Of a DNA stretch of 64,000 bases, positions 47,110 to 59,604 are shown piece by piece. The notes beneath the pieces were generated by a model, which did not search any database, was not told where the DNA came from, and worked only from the letters and a program-made list of their open reading frames with translations. The translations under genes were made by a program, and so were the position numbers. The number at the start of each line of letters is the position of its first letter. The first letter of the stretch is position 1. Source of the stretch: Molossus alvarezi (taxonomy: Eukaryota > Chordata > Mammalia > Chiroptera > Molossidae); NCBI GenBank assembly GCA_037176705.1, contig JBAWUJ010000051.1:868001-932000 (forward strand), given 5' to 3'.

Positions 47110-47572
47110 AGGAGTTCATCACCACCAAACCGTTATTATATGAAATGGTGAAGGGTCTTTTTGAAGAAAAAGATAAAATATATGAACATACAAAATGGCA
47201 ATGAATATATCTATCAACAATGGAATCTACAAACAAAAGAAACAGGCAGAACAGAAACATTCTCAAAGATACAGGAAACATTTTGTTGGTTGCCAGATGG
47301 GAGGAGGGTTGGGGGATGAGTAAAAAGGGTGAAGAGATTAAGAAGTACAAATTCATTGCTAGACTGACAAACCTCAAAGGGAAAGGGTTTGGGGGGGTGG
47401 GAAGAAATAAACCAAAGAACATATATGTATAAGCAATGGACACAGACAATATTGTGGGAAAATGAGAGGGGGGCAGGAGTGGGGTGGGGGGGGCAATGGG
47501 GGAAAACATGTGGAACATCTGTAATAAATTATCCATTAACAATTAAGATTTAAAAAAAAAAGAAAGAAAGAA

Positions 47573-48249
47573 AAATTAAAAACTTCATGGAAACCAATGA
47601 AAATGAACACACAACAACACCAAATCAATGGAATTCAGTGAAAGTAGTCCTAATAGGGAAGTTTATAACATAAATCTTTACCACAGGAAAATAGATTTTC
47701 TAATTGACTATCTCACATCAGAACTTAAAAAACTAGGTAGAAAACATAAACAAACAAAGGAACAACAACAACAAAAAAAAACTCAAAGTAGTAGAAAATG
47801 AATAGCATAGATCAGAGCAGAAATACACAACATAGAGACCACAAAAAATTCAAAAGATAAACAAATGGACAAATTTCTAGAAATACATAGTCTCCCAGAA
47901 CTGAACGGGGAAGAGATAGAAAACTGGAACAGACCAATCACAACTAAGGAAATTAAAGATATAATCAAGACTCTCCCAGCAATCAAAAACCCAGGCTTGG
48001 ACAGCTTCACAGGGAAGTTTTACAGAACATGCAAAGAACTAACACCCATTCTTCTCAAACTATTTCAAAAAATCCAGGAAGACAGAACACTTTCAAATTC
48101 ACTTTCTGAGGTCAGCATAATCCTAATTCCCAAACCAGATAAAGACACTACAAACAAAAGAAAACTACAGGCCAATATCCCTGATTAACACAGATGCCAA
48201 AATTCTTAACAAAATATTAGAAAATCAAATCCAGCAATACATCAAACAC
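47573..48249 (+). mobile_element. S-type L1, copy 2, second part
   Basis: Continues ORF2 after the HAL1 insertion: the end of the endonuclease region and the RT N-terminal part, open at 47865-48188 ([20 protein letters not shown]). It ends at the KCNK1 fragment, at the same ORF2 position as in copy 1. Confidence 0.87.
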
Positions 48250-48923
48250 CCAAGTGAGGTCCTGAGGTCACTTCACCAGCTTTGGACTCCACCAGCCCGC
48301 CCTTTGCGAATCCCCACAGAAGAGGCCCAGGGAGGGGCCAGTGGCCAAGCTGGAGGGGCTGGTGCACCCGGGTGATGACAGGCAGGATGGAGGGGCTGGG
48401 GATGCGCGGGGTGGGAGCAGGAGGGCGGCGGGGGCTGGGGACACAGGGAAGGGAGATGGCAGGACAGGGGGGGCCTGGGGAGCACAGGGTGGAGAGCGGC
48501 TGTGGTGCTGGGCCACCGGGATCCTACCTGTGGGGAGAGCATGGTGCTGAGAAAGACAGCATGGAGGTGAAGTCCCAGTTCCAGCGGCCGAAGGCATTGC
48601 TGAGCCCCGACAAGCCCTGGCTGCTGCCTCCAGCATGCGGCCCAGGACCTGCTTGTGCTGCGGCTCCGACAGGCAATCGAGATCCTGGAGGCTCCACTTC
48701 ACCTTGAGCAGCTCCTGGCACAGCAGGTACTCATAGGGCAATGCCACCGACAAAAAACCAAGGCACCAAAGACCAGGCAGAGTGGGGCCGCCCACCAGGC
48801 TGATGCACGAGCTGGCGGCCAGGGACCAAAACATCTTTCCAAGCTGGAGACAGAGGAGAGCTGGCCAAGCAGCTCCCCCACCCCCGCCTTTGGTCCCAAC
48901 CCACCTTCCACGCCCCCGCACCC
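48250..48923 (-). pseudogene. KCNK1: KCNK1 (TWIK-1) exon-1 fragment, copy 2
   Basis: The paralogue of 22979-23673. On the minus strand the start codon (complement of 48832-48834) opens MFWSLAASSCISLVGGPTL, close to the KCNK1 N-terminus. Further blocks are LPYEYLLCQELLKVKW, QVLGRMLEAA and NAFGRWNWDFTSM, matching the cap region and pore helix. The exon ends at 48528 with CAG before GTAGG. The coding stretch is 307 nt, shorter than copy 1 (352 nt) because of deletions, and at least two frameshifts are present. About 90 bp of 5' UTR and 280 bp of intron 1 remain. The two copies differ by roughly 15% by eye. A 307-codon frame over it (48268-49191) is a mosaic with antisense L1. Confidence 0.85.
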
Positions 48924-49870
48924 AAAATAGAAGGTGAAATAAAAAGTTTCCATGCAAATAAAAAACAAAGACAAACAACAAAAGCCAAGGGAACATATTA
49001 CTACCAATCCAGCACGCCAAGAAATGCCAAAAGAACTGCTGTAATAAGCAGAAGAAATAGGAAGAGAAATATAACCATAATAAGTGAAGATAGCAATAAA
49101 AATAAGTACACATCAATAATAACTTTAATGTAAATTGATTAAACACTCTGATCCAAAGACACAGAGACACTGAATGTATAAGAAAGCACAACTCACAACA
49201 AAAGAGTCAGATAGTTTGAAAGTGAAAGGATGGAATTTTCCAAGCAAGCAGAAAAAAATAAATAAATAAAAAACCTGGGGTAGCAATACTTATATTTGAT
49301 AAAATATACTTCAAAATATATTAACTAGAGACAAAGAAGGCCACTACATAACATTGAAAGGATCTATCCAACAGGAACAGGAGAACACAACCTTAGTAAA
49401 CATATATGCACCCAATAAAGGAGTACAAATACTTTATAAAACTTCTGGAGGACGTCAAAGAAGAAACAAAATGCAACACAATTATAGCAGGAGACTTCAA
49501 CACCCAGCTGAATTGATCATCTAGATAAAAATTTAACAATGAATCAGAGACTTTAAATTATGTACTAGATCAAATGGATTTAATAAATATCTACATAGAA
49601 TTACACCACAAAACTGCTTAATTCACATTCTTCTCAAGTGCACATGGGACATCCTCAAAGACAGAACACACGTTAGGACACAAAGTAAGTCTCTACAAGT
49701 TCAAGAAGATTGAAAAAACAAATAAAGCATCTTCTCAGATCACAATGGCATAAAAGTAGCAGTTAATTACAATGAAAACACTCCAACACAAGCAGGCTAA
49801 ATATTATGTTCTTAAACAATGAAGGGGTTACCAAGGAGATCAAGCAAGAGTTTTAAACCTTCCTGGAAAC
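48924..49870 (+). mobile_element. L1 piece after the KCNK1 fragment, copy 2
   Basis: ORF1 C-terminus, spacer and most of the endonuclease region of ORF2, matching 23674-26230 of copy 1 without the 1.54-kb insertion (empty site about 49271-49280). Frames are broken throughout. Confidence 0.86.
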
Positions 49871-50130
49871 CTCCCTGACTGGTTTGACTCATCGGTTAGA
49901 ATGTCAGCCTGTGGACCAGAGAGTCCTCGGTTTGGTTCCCACTGAGGGCACGTGCTTCACTTGTACTTAGTCTCCAACCTTGTCTGGGGTCCTGTGCGTG
50001 GCAACCAGTCGATACGTCTCTCTAACATCACTGTTTTTCTGTCTCTCTCTATTTCTTTCTTCCTCCTACTTTATCTGAAGGTAAATGCAAAACTGTCCTC
50101 TGGTGACGATACAAAGAGAAAAAGAAAAAC
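49871..50130 (+). mobile_element. VES-type SINE, copy 2 partner of the one at 26231
   Basis: The same insertion as in copy 1, with head ctccctgactggtttgactc and a reduced tail. The ttcctgga duplication is degraded to tttctgga on the right. Divergence from the copy 1 partner is higher than that among the young VES copies. Confidence 0.9.
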
Positions 50131-52875
50131 TTTCTGGAGAACAATGAAAATGAAAACACAACAACACAAAATCTGTGGGATGCATCAATAGAAGTCCTGA
50201 GAGGACAATTCATAGCACTACATGCCGACTTCCAAAAACAGAAAACTTTTCATTCAATATCTAACCATACAAATTAAAGAACTAGAATGTAAAGAAAAAG
50301 AAAAATCCAGAGCAAGTAGAAGGAAATAAATAGGAAAAGTCAGAGTAAAAATAAATTACATAGAAATTAAAAAACAATTCAAAAGATCAATGAAACAAAG
50401 AGCTGGTTCCTTAACAAAAATAAACAACATTGATGGACCCTTAGCCAGACTCACAACAAAACAAAGAGAAAGTATTCAAATAAACAAAATCAGATAAAAA
50501 AGAGGAGAAGTAACAACTGACACCACAGAAAAACAAGATTGTTTTAAAATGCTATGAACAACTATATGCCAACAAATAGGTCAATATAGGACAAACTGAC
50601 AAATTTGTAGAATCATACAGTCTCCCAAAACTGAACCGGGAAGAGACAGAAAACTTGAACAGACTAATAACAACTAAGGAAATTGAAGATGTAATCAAGA
50701 AACTCCCAGAAAACAAAAGCCTGGGCTCAGATGGCTTTACAGGGAAGTTTTATTGAACATTCAAAGAATAATTAACCCCCATTTTTCACAAACTATTTCC
50801 AAAAATTTTTAAAAGAAGGGACACTTCCAGAGTTGATTTTGGAAACCAGCATAATTATAATTTAGAAAACAGATAATGGCACTACAAAGAAAGAAATGTA
50901 CAGGCTACTATACCTGATTAACATAGATGCCAAAATCCTTCCAAAAATATTAGGAAATTCAATTCAGCAATACCATAAAAGAAGTTATAAACCTTGACCA
51001 AGTCAGATACATCCCAGGGATGTATGGCTGGTACAATATTTGCAAATCAATAAATATGGCACATCATATAAACAAAATGAAAGATAAAAATCATAAGATC
51101 ATATCAATAAATACTGAAAAGTCTTTTGGCATAACTTAGCACTCATTTCTGATAAAAACACTTAGCTATGTAGGAATAGAAATACCATATCTCAACATAT
51201 ATGAAAAACCTACAGACACTATTATACTCAATGGGTTAATACTAAAACATTATTCTTAATAACAGGGTCAAGACAGGAATGGTCGCTCTTGCAACTTGTA
51301 TTTAACATGGCACTGGAAGTCTGAGTCAAAGCAATTAAACAAGAAGAAAAAAGAAAAGAGATCTGCATTAGAAAGTAGGAAGTGAAACTGGATTTCAGTA
51401 CCAGGTACAAGGTTATACTACAACGTCATTGTAATCAAAACAGCCTGCTACTGGCACAAAAATAGGCATGCAGATCAATGAAACAGAACAGAGAACCCAG
51501 AAATGGTCCCAAGACAGTATGGTCAATTAATAGTTGACAAAGGTTGCTAGAGCACACAATGGGGTAAAGAGAGCCTATTTAATCAATGGTGTTTGGAAAA
51601 TTGGACAGCTACATGCAACAAAAATATGAAAAGAAAATAAAACTAGACCAACAACTTACACCATACACAAAACTACAGTCAAATTGGATAAAAGACTTAA
51701 ATGTGACTTGTGAATCCAAAAAATTCCTAGAAGAAAATGCAGGCAGCAAAATCTCAAACATCACAGGCAGCAGAATTTTTACCAATACATCGCCTAGGGC
51801 AAGAGAAACTAAACAAAACAAAAATAAATAAATAAACACATGGAACTACATCAAACTAAAAACCTTATGGACAGCAAAAGAAACAAGCATCAAAATGAAA
51901 AGGCAACCCACTCTATGGGAGAGCATAATTGCCAACGAAATATCAAATAAGTGGTTAATTTCCAAAATATATAGAGTACAGATACAACTCAACAAAAAGA
52001 AGACAAAGAACCCAATTAAAAAATGGGCAGACGAACTAAATAGACATCTTTCCAAACAGGACATACAAATGGCTGAGAGACATATGAAGAAATGCTCAAC
52101 AGCACTAATCATCATAGATGAAAATTAAATGAACTATGAGGTATCACCTCACACATGTCAGAATGGCTGCCATCCACAAATCATCAAACAACAAGTGTTG
52201 GCGAGGGTGTTTAGAAAAGGGGACTCTAGTACACTGCTGGTGGGAATGCAGACTGGTGTAACCACTATTGAAAAAAATATGGTGTTATCACAAAAAATTA
52301 GAAATTGAACTGCCATTTGTTCCAGTTATCTCACTTCTAGGAATATACCCTAAGAAGCCTGAAAAATCAATCAGAAAGGATATATGTACCCCCATGTCCG
52401 TAGCAGCACTATTTACAATAACTAAGACCTGGAAACAGCCCAAGTGTCTATCAGTAGACAAATGAATAAAAAAAGTGCTACATATACACAATGGAGTACT
52501 ATGGACCTAGAAGAAAGAAAGATCTCTTACCTTTGAGACTACATGGAGGGACCTGGAAAGTATTATCTTAAGTGAAACAAGCCAAGCCAAGAACAAAAAA
52601 TATCACATGACCTCACTTATTTATGGAATATAATGAACATAAAAGTCTGAGAAATTGGGTAGACCCAGAAACGTGAAAGTGAGGTACAGACTGACAACCC
52701 TCAGAAGATAGGGTTGTGGGGGGAGAGAAGAGATAAACCACAGAACTTATATGCATGTACGCAAAACTGATAGACACGGACAACAAAGCCGGGTATGGGG
52801 TAATGGGTATAGGGATGAGGGTGTCAATGGGGAAAAAAAGGAGAACCATCCATAACAAAAATAAATAGATAAAAA
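50131..52875 (+). mobile_element. hybrid L1 in copy 2 (ORF2 to tail)
   Basis: The first part, to about 51935, matches copy 1 at 26498-28310, including the deletion near 51392. From about 51945 it matches copy 1 at 30040-31255, skipping the two fragments and AT-rich spacer that lie between in copy 1. The switch falls in conserved ORF2 sequence (gagagcataattgccaa). The 3' UTR and tail end near 52875. Confidence 0.82.
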
Positions 52876-53007
52876 ATTATTTAAAAAATGTATAAGATGA
52901 AAATAAATGGAAAGGGCAATAAGGTCAAACAGAGCAGAGAGAACAGTAAAGTAATCAAGGAAAGGTGAAGTATATGTTAGAACCTTCATCACACTGTCTT
53001 TCGTTTT

Positions 53008-53176
53008 ATGCTTGATAGCTTTTGGCACCATCTGATATGACTTTTGTTAACTGCCTGTTTCTCCCCCAGTAGAATGCAAGATCCATTTGAGCAAGAATTT
53101 TTGTCTGCTTTGTTCTCTGTTACATCCCCAAAACCTGGTATAGTCAGCAGTCATTTCTGTTCAATGAGTGAATAAA
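53008..53176 (+). repeat. L2 3' end fragment, copy 2
   Basis: The partner of 31386-31550, recognised by agtagaatgcaagatccatt and the following T-rich LINE-2 3' sequence. It is part of the repeated stretch 52876-53208 just upstream of a P-type L1. Confidence 0.75.
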
Positions 53177-54027
53177 CCAGGTATCTCAAGAGTTAGGAAA
53201 ACAGATTCTAAAATGGTGGCAGAATGAATGGAAGCTACACAGACCATTTCCCAGGACAAACTGTATTACAATGATAATAAAGACAAATGATCAGGAAAAT
53301 GCAACAGAAAAGCAGCTGGAAGGATCACATAACACTGACTCAATTCTGATAGACTTGCAGAGATGCGAAAGGGTAGCTGGGAGCCCACCGTAGGCAGCGG
53401 CCTTAGATGGGAGCAGCGGCCTTAGTTGTGATGAGCGCCCTCAGGTTAAACTCCCAGCGGCTCCACAACTCAGAGTCTGGACAGAGGCTCAAAGAGCCAT
53501 AGCCACTTACCTAGGGCTCCGGCAGAGGGAGGGCAGACTGGACTGGAACCGTGTTGGGACACTCAGGATTTGGAGGGTGCTCAGAGCTTTTGCTGAGTGC
53601 AGCGATGGAGAACTGTGGTCGTCTTAGTTCTTCCCAGGACCCTGGGGAGAGGCAGTGGCCCCTCCCTCAGAGATTTGACCCCACAAGGTAGCCATTGAAA
53701 TGCTAATTGAGGTCCATTAACAACCAACATCTGCCCCACCTCAGGAAATCCCCTTATGCTGAGCACCTAAGGGAGTTTTTCATTCAAAGGAGAAGTCAGG
53801 GTTCTTTAGACAACTGCTACTGATATCCTCCAGGCAAAAAGCTAGATGAGTAGTGTACCATTCCCAGGGCTAGCAACTTTAATCAGGAAAGTAAGGCTGA
53901 CAGTGGTGTGTAAAGTGTGTTCACCCTGGCTTATTCAAATTCAGGAGAGGGAACCAAAAACAACAGAATACCAACACCCACAAGGAAATATTGGCAGGCT
54001 CCGAAGCCCACTGTGATAGCCAAAATA

Positions 54028-54930
54028 ATGAAACACAGAAACAAAAGCAAAATGAAAGAACAAGAGACCTCTACCAAAGAGGAGATAAATGAACTTCAGT
54101 TAAGCAAGTAAATGGAGCTAGAACTCAAAGCTATGATTTTGAGGAACATCAACAGCATGTGTAAGGACATGAACACCATGAGTAAAGACATAGAAATGTT
54201 GAAAATCAACCAGTTACAAATTAAAAACCAACAAAAAGAAATGAAGAATGACAATCAGAAATAAATAAATAAATAAAAAAACACACATAGCAGAGTAGAG
54301 AAAGCTGAGGACTGGATCAGTTAATTAGAAGATAGGATAGAAAAAAATCAAACAATGAGAAAACCAAAAGGAAAAAAAAAAAAACAATTAAAAAGAGGAA
54401 GAGTGCTTAAGAGAATCGTGGGACAACTGGAAATGTAGTAACATTCACATAATAGGAATCGCTGAAGAAGAAAATGAGCAAGGATTAGAGAATATATTTG
54501 AAGAAATAATGACAGAAAACTCCCCTAATTTGTTGAAGGAAGAAGGCATTCAAGTTCAAGAAGCACAGAGAGCCCCAAGTAAGAAGAACCCAAACCAGCC
54601 CACACCAAGACACATAGTAATCAAAGGGCCAAAAATTAAAAATAAAGAGAGAATCCTAAAAGCAGCAAGAGAGAACCAACAGGTTGCCTACAAAGGAACC
54701 CCCATAAGGCTCTCAGCTGATTTCTCACAAGATACACTACAGGCAAGAAAAGAATGGCATGAAGTAATCAAGGTCATGAAAAACAAGGATCTGAATCTAA
54801 GACTACTCTACCCAGCCAGGCTATCATTCCAAATAGAAGGTCAAATAAAAAGTTTTCCAGGCAAAAAAGGCTAAGGGAATACATTAGCACCAAACCAGCA
54901 CTGCAAGAAATGTTAAAAGGACTACTGTAA
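54028..54930 (+). pseudogene. L1 ORF1, P type, copy 3
   Basis: The usual first codon reads ATA and the next is ATG, so a start at 54028 is possible. The frame stops at 54109-54111 after a small change, and further frameshifts follow in the coiled-coil region. The C-terminal half is open at 54509-54874 (LLKEEGIQVQEAQRAP ... RLSADFSQDTLQARKEWHEV). The end is TAA at 54928-54930. Confidence 0.85.
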
Positions 54931-54975
54931 TCAGCAGAAGAAATGGGAAGAAAAATAGAACCACACTAAACAAAA

Positions 54976-57900
54976 ATGGCAATAAATAAGTACATATCCA
55001 TAATCACCTTAAATGTAAATGGACTGAATGTTCCCATAAAAAGACCCAGAGTAGTTTATTGGATAAGAAAGCATGACTCATCCATATATTGTTTATAAGA
55101 GAGCCGCCTGACATTAAAAGACTCACATAGATGGAAAGTGAAGGGATGGAAAGAAATCATCCAAGCATATGAAAAGGAAAAGAAAGCTGGGGTAGCACTA
55201 GTCATATCAGATAAAATAGACTTCAAAATGAAGGCCATAACTAGAGACAAAGAAGGCTACTACACAATATTGAAAGGAACTATCCAACAGGAAGATATAA
55301 CCTTGATAAACATATATGCACTCAATATTGGACCACCAAAATATATTAAAAATCTACTGGAGGACTTCAAAAGATAAATTGATAGCAATACAATCATAGC
55401 AGAGGACTTCAACACCCTGCTGACATCACTGGATAGATCCTCTAGACAAAAAGTTAGCATGAAAACAGAGACACTAAATAAAGCGATAGACCAAATGGAT
55501 TTAATAGATATCTACAGAGAATTACACCCCAATCTTACAGAATTCACATTCTTCTCAAGTGCACATGGGACATTCTCAAAGATAGACCACATGTTAGGGC
55601 ACAAACTAAGTCTATACAAGTTCAAGAAGACTGAAATCAAATCAAGCATCTTATCAGATCACAATGGCATGAAACTAGAAATTGATTGCAAGACGAACAT
55701 ACAAAACATTTGAACACATGAAGCTAGATAGCTGTTATTAAACAATGAATGGGTCACCAACAAGATCAAGGAAGAAATAAAAAACTTCATGGAAACCAAT
55801 GAAAATGAAGACACAATATCAAAAAATCTATGGGATGCAGCGAAAGCAGTTTTGAGAGGTAAGTTCATAGCACTTCAGGCCTACCTCAAAAAACAAGAAA
55901 AATCTCTAATAGATTATATAACCTCACAACTTAAAGAACTAGAGAGCAAACAAAAAGAAAACCCCAGAGCAAGTAGAAGGAAGGCAATAGTAAAGATCAG
56001 AGCAGAAATGAATGACATAGAGACCACAAAAACAATTCAAAGGATAAATAAAACAAAGAGCTGGTTTTTCGAAAAAATAAACAAGATTGACGGACCCTTA
56101 GCTATACGCACCAAGAAACAAAGAGAGAGAACCCAAATACACAAAATCAAAAAGCAAAGAGGAGAAATAACAACTGACACCACAGAAATACAAAAGATCG
56201 TTAACAACTATGATGAAGAATGATATGGCAAAAATTAGACAATCTAAACGAAATGGACAAATTTCTAGAAACACATAGTCCCCAAATCTGGATCAGGAAG
56301 AGATAGAAAACTTGAACAGACCAATTACAACAGAAGAAATTGAAGATGTAATCAAGACTCTACCAGCAAACAACAGCCCAGGACTGGATGGCTTCACAGG
56401 GGAGTTTTACCGAACATTCAAAGAAGAACTAACACCCATTCTCCTCAAACTATTTCAAAAAGCTCAAGAAGAAGAAAGACTTCCAAACTAGTTTTATGAA
56501 GCCAGTATAATTCTCATTCCAAAACCAGAAAAAGACACAACAAAGAAAGAAAACTACAGGCCAATACCCCGGATGAACATAGATGCAAAATCTTGAACAA
56601 AATACTATCAAATCGGATACAGCAATACACCAAAAAAATTATCCACCATGACCAAGTGGGATTCATTCCAGAAATGCAAGGCTGGTACAATATTTGCAAA
56701 GCAATAAACGTGATACACCACATAAAAAAAAATGAAAAATAAAAACCACACGATCATAACAAAGGATGCCGAAAAAGCCTTAGACAAAATCCAGCAGCCA
56801 TTTCTGATAAAAATGCTCAACAGTGTGGGAATAGAGGGATCATATCTAGACATAATAAAGGCCATATATGAAAAACCTACAAACAACATCATACTCAATA
56901 GGCAAAATCTAAAAGCATGTCTCTTAAGAACAGGAAGAAGGCAAGGATGCCCACTTTCGCCACTCTTATTTAACATAGTACTGGAAGTCTCAGCCACAGC
57001 AATCATACAGGAAGAGAAAATAAAAGGGATCCAAATTGGAAAGGAGGTAGTGAAATTGTCATTATTTGCAGATAAAATGATACTATACATAGAAAACCTA
57101 AAAGACTCCATCAAAAGTTTACTAGATTTAATAAATAAATTTAGCAAAGTAGCAGGATACAAAATTGACATCAAGAAATTGATAGCATTCTTATTCACCA
57201 ATGATTAACTCACAGAAAGAGAAACTAAGAAAACAATCCCATTTACCACTGCGGCAAAGAAATTAAGATACCTAGGAATAAACTTAACCAAAGAAATAAA
57301 GAACCTATTGGCAGAAAATTAAAGGTCATTGAAAAAAGAAATAGAGGAAGATATAAAAAAGTGAAAGCACATACCATGTTCATGGATTGGGAGAATTAAC
57401 ATCATTAAAATGTCCATATTACCAAAAGCAATCTATAGATTCAATGCAATCCCCATCAAAATACCAATGGCACACTTCACAGAATTAGAATAATTGCTTC
57501 AAAAGTTCATAAGGAACCAAAAAAGGCCTCAAATAGCCACAGCAATCTTGAAAAGGTAGAACAAAGTTGGAGGGATCACAATACTAGGTTTTAGGTTATA
57601 CTACAAAGCCACTGTAATCAAAACAGCCTGGTACTGGCACAAGAACAAGCATATCGACCAGTTGAACAGAACAGAGAATCCAGAAATGAACCCAAGGCAA
57701 TATGCTCAATTAATATTTGACAAAGGTGGAAAGAGCATACAGTGGAGTAAGGACAGCCTCTTTAATAAATGGTGCTGGGAACACTGGACGACTACTTGCA
57801 GAAAAATGAAACTAGATCATCAACTTACACCCTACACAAGAATAAACTCAAAATGGATAAGACTTAAAGGTGACTGATGAATCCAAAAATTCCTAGAAGA

Positions 57901-58532
57901 AGCTGCAGGCAATAAAATTTCAGACATCATATGCAGCAGAATTTTCACTGACACATCAGCTAAGGCAATAGAAACATATGAAGAAATGCTCATCACCACT
58001 AATCATCAGAGAGATGCAAATTAAAACAACAATGAGGTTTCACCTCACACATGTCAGAATGGCCGCCATCAACAAATCATCAAACAGTAAGTGTTAGCGG
58101 GGGTGTGGAGAAATGGGGACTCTAGTGCACTGCTGGTGGGAATGCAGACTGGTGCAGCCACTACGGAAAACAATATGGTGTTACCTCAAAAAATTAAAAA
58201 TTGCACTTCCATTTGACCCAGTGATTCCACTTCTAGGAATATACCCTAAGAAGCATAAAACAACAATCAGAAAGAATATAAGTACCCCCATGTTTATAGC
58301 AGCACTATTTACAATAGCAAAGATCTGGAAACAGTCCAAGTGTCCATCATTAGACGAATGGATAAAAAAGCTGTGGTCTATATACATAATGGAGTACTAC
58401 ACAGCTGTCAGAAAGAAATACCTCTTATCCTTGGAGACTACATGGAGGGACCTGGAAAGTATCATCCTAAGTGAAACAAGTCAAACAGAGAAAGAAAAGT
58501 TTCATATGATTTCACTTATTTGTCGAATATAA
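54976..58532 (+). pseudogene. L1 ORF2, P type, copy 3 (catalytic FADD changed to FADK)
   Basis: Starts at ATGGCAATAAATAAG with the intact N-terminus and ends at TAA 58530-58532. A TAA replaces CAA in the LQETHL motif early in the endonuclease. Open pieces: 55138-55377, 55459-55713 (LSDHNG kept), 55789-56223, RT 56732-57208, and the C-terminal part 58113-58532. In the RT the catalytic FADD box reads FADKMILY (gataaa for gatgac), which would abolish polymerase activity by itself. Length 3.56 kb because of the C-terminal deletion. Confidence 0.88.
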
Positions 58533-58771
58533 TGAAAATGACAGTCTGAGGAATAGGGTAGTCCCAGAGACATGGAAATAGGGTACAGCCTGACAGTCCC
58601 CAGAAGAAGGGGTGGTGGGGGAGAGATAAACCACAGAACTTATATGCATGTATGCATGAACAGTAAACATGGACAGCAAACTAGGGAAAGGGTAGGGAGG
58701 GAGGGGGAGGCAGGAATCAGTGGGGGGAAAAGGAGAAACATCTGTAACAAAAATTAATTAATAGAAAAAAA

Positions 58772-59165
58772 ATCTGTGGTACATATACACAATGGAGTAC
58801 TATGCAGCTCTAAGAAAGAAAGATATCTTATCCTTTGTGACGACGTGGAGGAACCTGGAAAGTATTAACCTATGTGAAACAAGAAAAACAGAAAGAAAAG
58901 TATCATACGATCTCCCTTATTCATGGAATATAATGAAGGTAACAGTCTGAGGAATGGGATAGTCCCAAAGATGTAGAAGTGGGGTACAGACTGGCAATCC
59001 CCTGAAGAGAGGGTAGTGAGAGAGATATAAACCACAGAACTTATATGCATGTTTGCATGAACACTGGACATGGACAAAAAAGCTGGAGACAGGGCGGGAG
59101 GCAGGGAGAGGAGAAAGCAGTGGGGGGAAAGGAGAAACATCTGGAACAAAAAAAATTAATTAATA
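58772..59165 (+). mobile_element. L1 3' fragment, copy 3
   Basis: The last ORF2 codons (from ctgtggtacatatacacaat), 3' UTR and tail. It corresponds to the end of the L1 pieces at 19270-19700 and 42040-42403 and leads into the GATATA block, so it fixes the position of copy 3. Confidence 0.85.
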
Positions 59166-59184
59166 AATATTGAAAATAAATAAC

Positions 59185-59400
59185 TATATACATATAAATA
59201 GAGATGGTATAGATACATTATATATAGACATAGATGATATAGATAGATTGGATGTGGATATAGATAGATACAGATGATATAGATATAGATATAGATGTAG
59301 ATGTAGATGTAGATGTAGATATAGATATAGATATAGATATAGATATAGATATAGATATAGATATAGAATAGATAGATAGATATAAATATTGATAGATATG
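59185..59400. repeat. GATATA simple repeat, copy 3
   Basis: Degenerate GATATA/TAGATA units with a TAGATG run, and the longest pure (GATATA)-type run of the three arrays near 59320-59365. The paralogue of 19701-19925 and 42404-42665. Confidence 0.9.
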
Positions 59401-59604
59401 GGATGTTTCAGATCATGGCCAGTGAATCCCGAAATGTGAATTTTGAGTTATTTTTTTCCCTGACCCCTCATGTGTCTTCTCTCAGGGCCTCAGTTTTCTA
59501 ACTGTGAATGTATTTATTTGGGATGTCATGAAGAGGTTGAAGAAATCATTTGTATTTATATTCAGTATTATTACCAACATAAAATTTTATAAAATATTAA
59601 GGGA
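59401..59604. repeat. low-copy spacer, copy 3
   Basis: The paralogue of 19926-20140 and 42666-42861 (atgggatgtttcagatcatg start, gaggttgaagaaatcattt later). Confidence 0.7.

Larger units (their letters stand above)
45171..47572 (+). mobile_element. HAL1-like half-L1 (5' UTR, ORF1, own 3' UTR, no ORF2), private to copy 2
   Basis: A 2.4-kb insertion (2.16 kb without its SINE). The 5' UTR begins cagtcaagatggcggtgtag and is GC-rich. ORF1 (46040-47109) is followed directly by a 3' UTR containing tggttgccagatgggaggag and a G-rich stretch, not by ORF2. That is the layout of HAL1 elements, which encode only ORF1 and rely on L1 for reverse transcription. Near-identical flanks, aaataaaaaactt and aaattaaaaactt (45158-45170 and 47573-47585), mark target duplication. 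Copies 1 (about 22185) and 3 (about 61640) have empty sites. An L1 that lost ORF2 by deletion is less likely because the 3' UTR differs from the other L1s here. Confidence 0.8.
53209..58771 (+). mobile_element. P-type L1, copy 3, nearly full length
   Basis: 5.56 kb with 5' UTR (two short repeat units), ORF1, ORF2, 3' UTR and tail. No SINE is inserted. Its main loss is a deletion near 57975 of about 260 bp in the ORF2 C-terminal part. The 5' flank matches that of the L1 at 31581; the 3' flank does not, and instead enters another L1 3' piece at 58772. No clear target duplication was found. Confidence 0.9.

Noticed and set aside
48268..49191. 307-codon minus-strand open frame
   Set aside because: It is a mosaic: antisense L1 sequence, then the KCNK1 fragment read through a frameshift and past the splice donor into intron sequence. 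It is not one protein.
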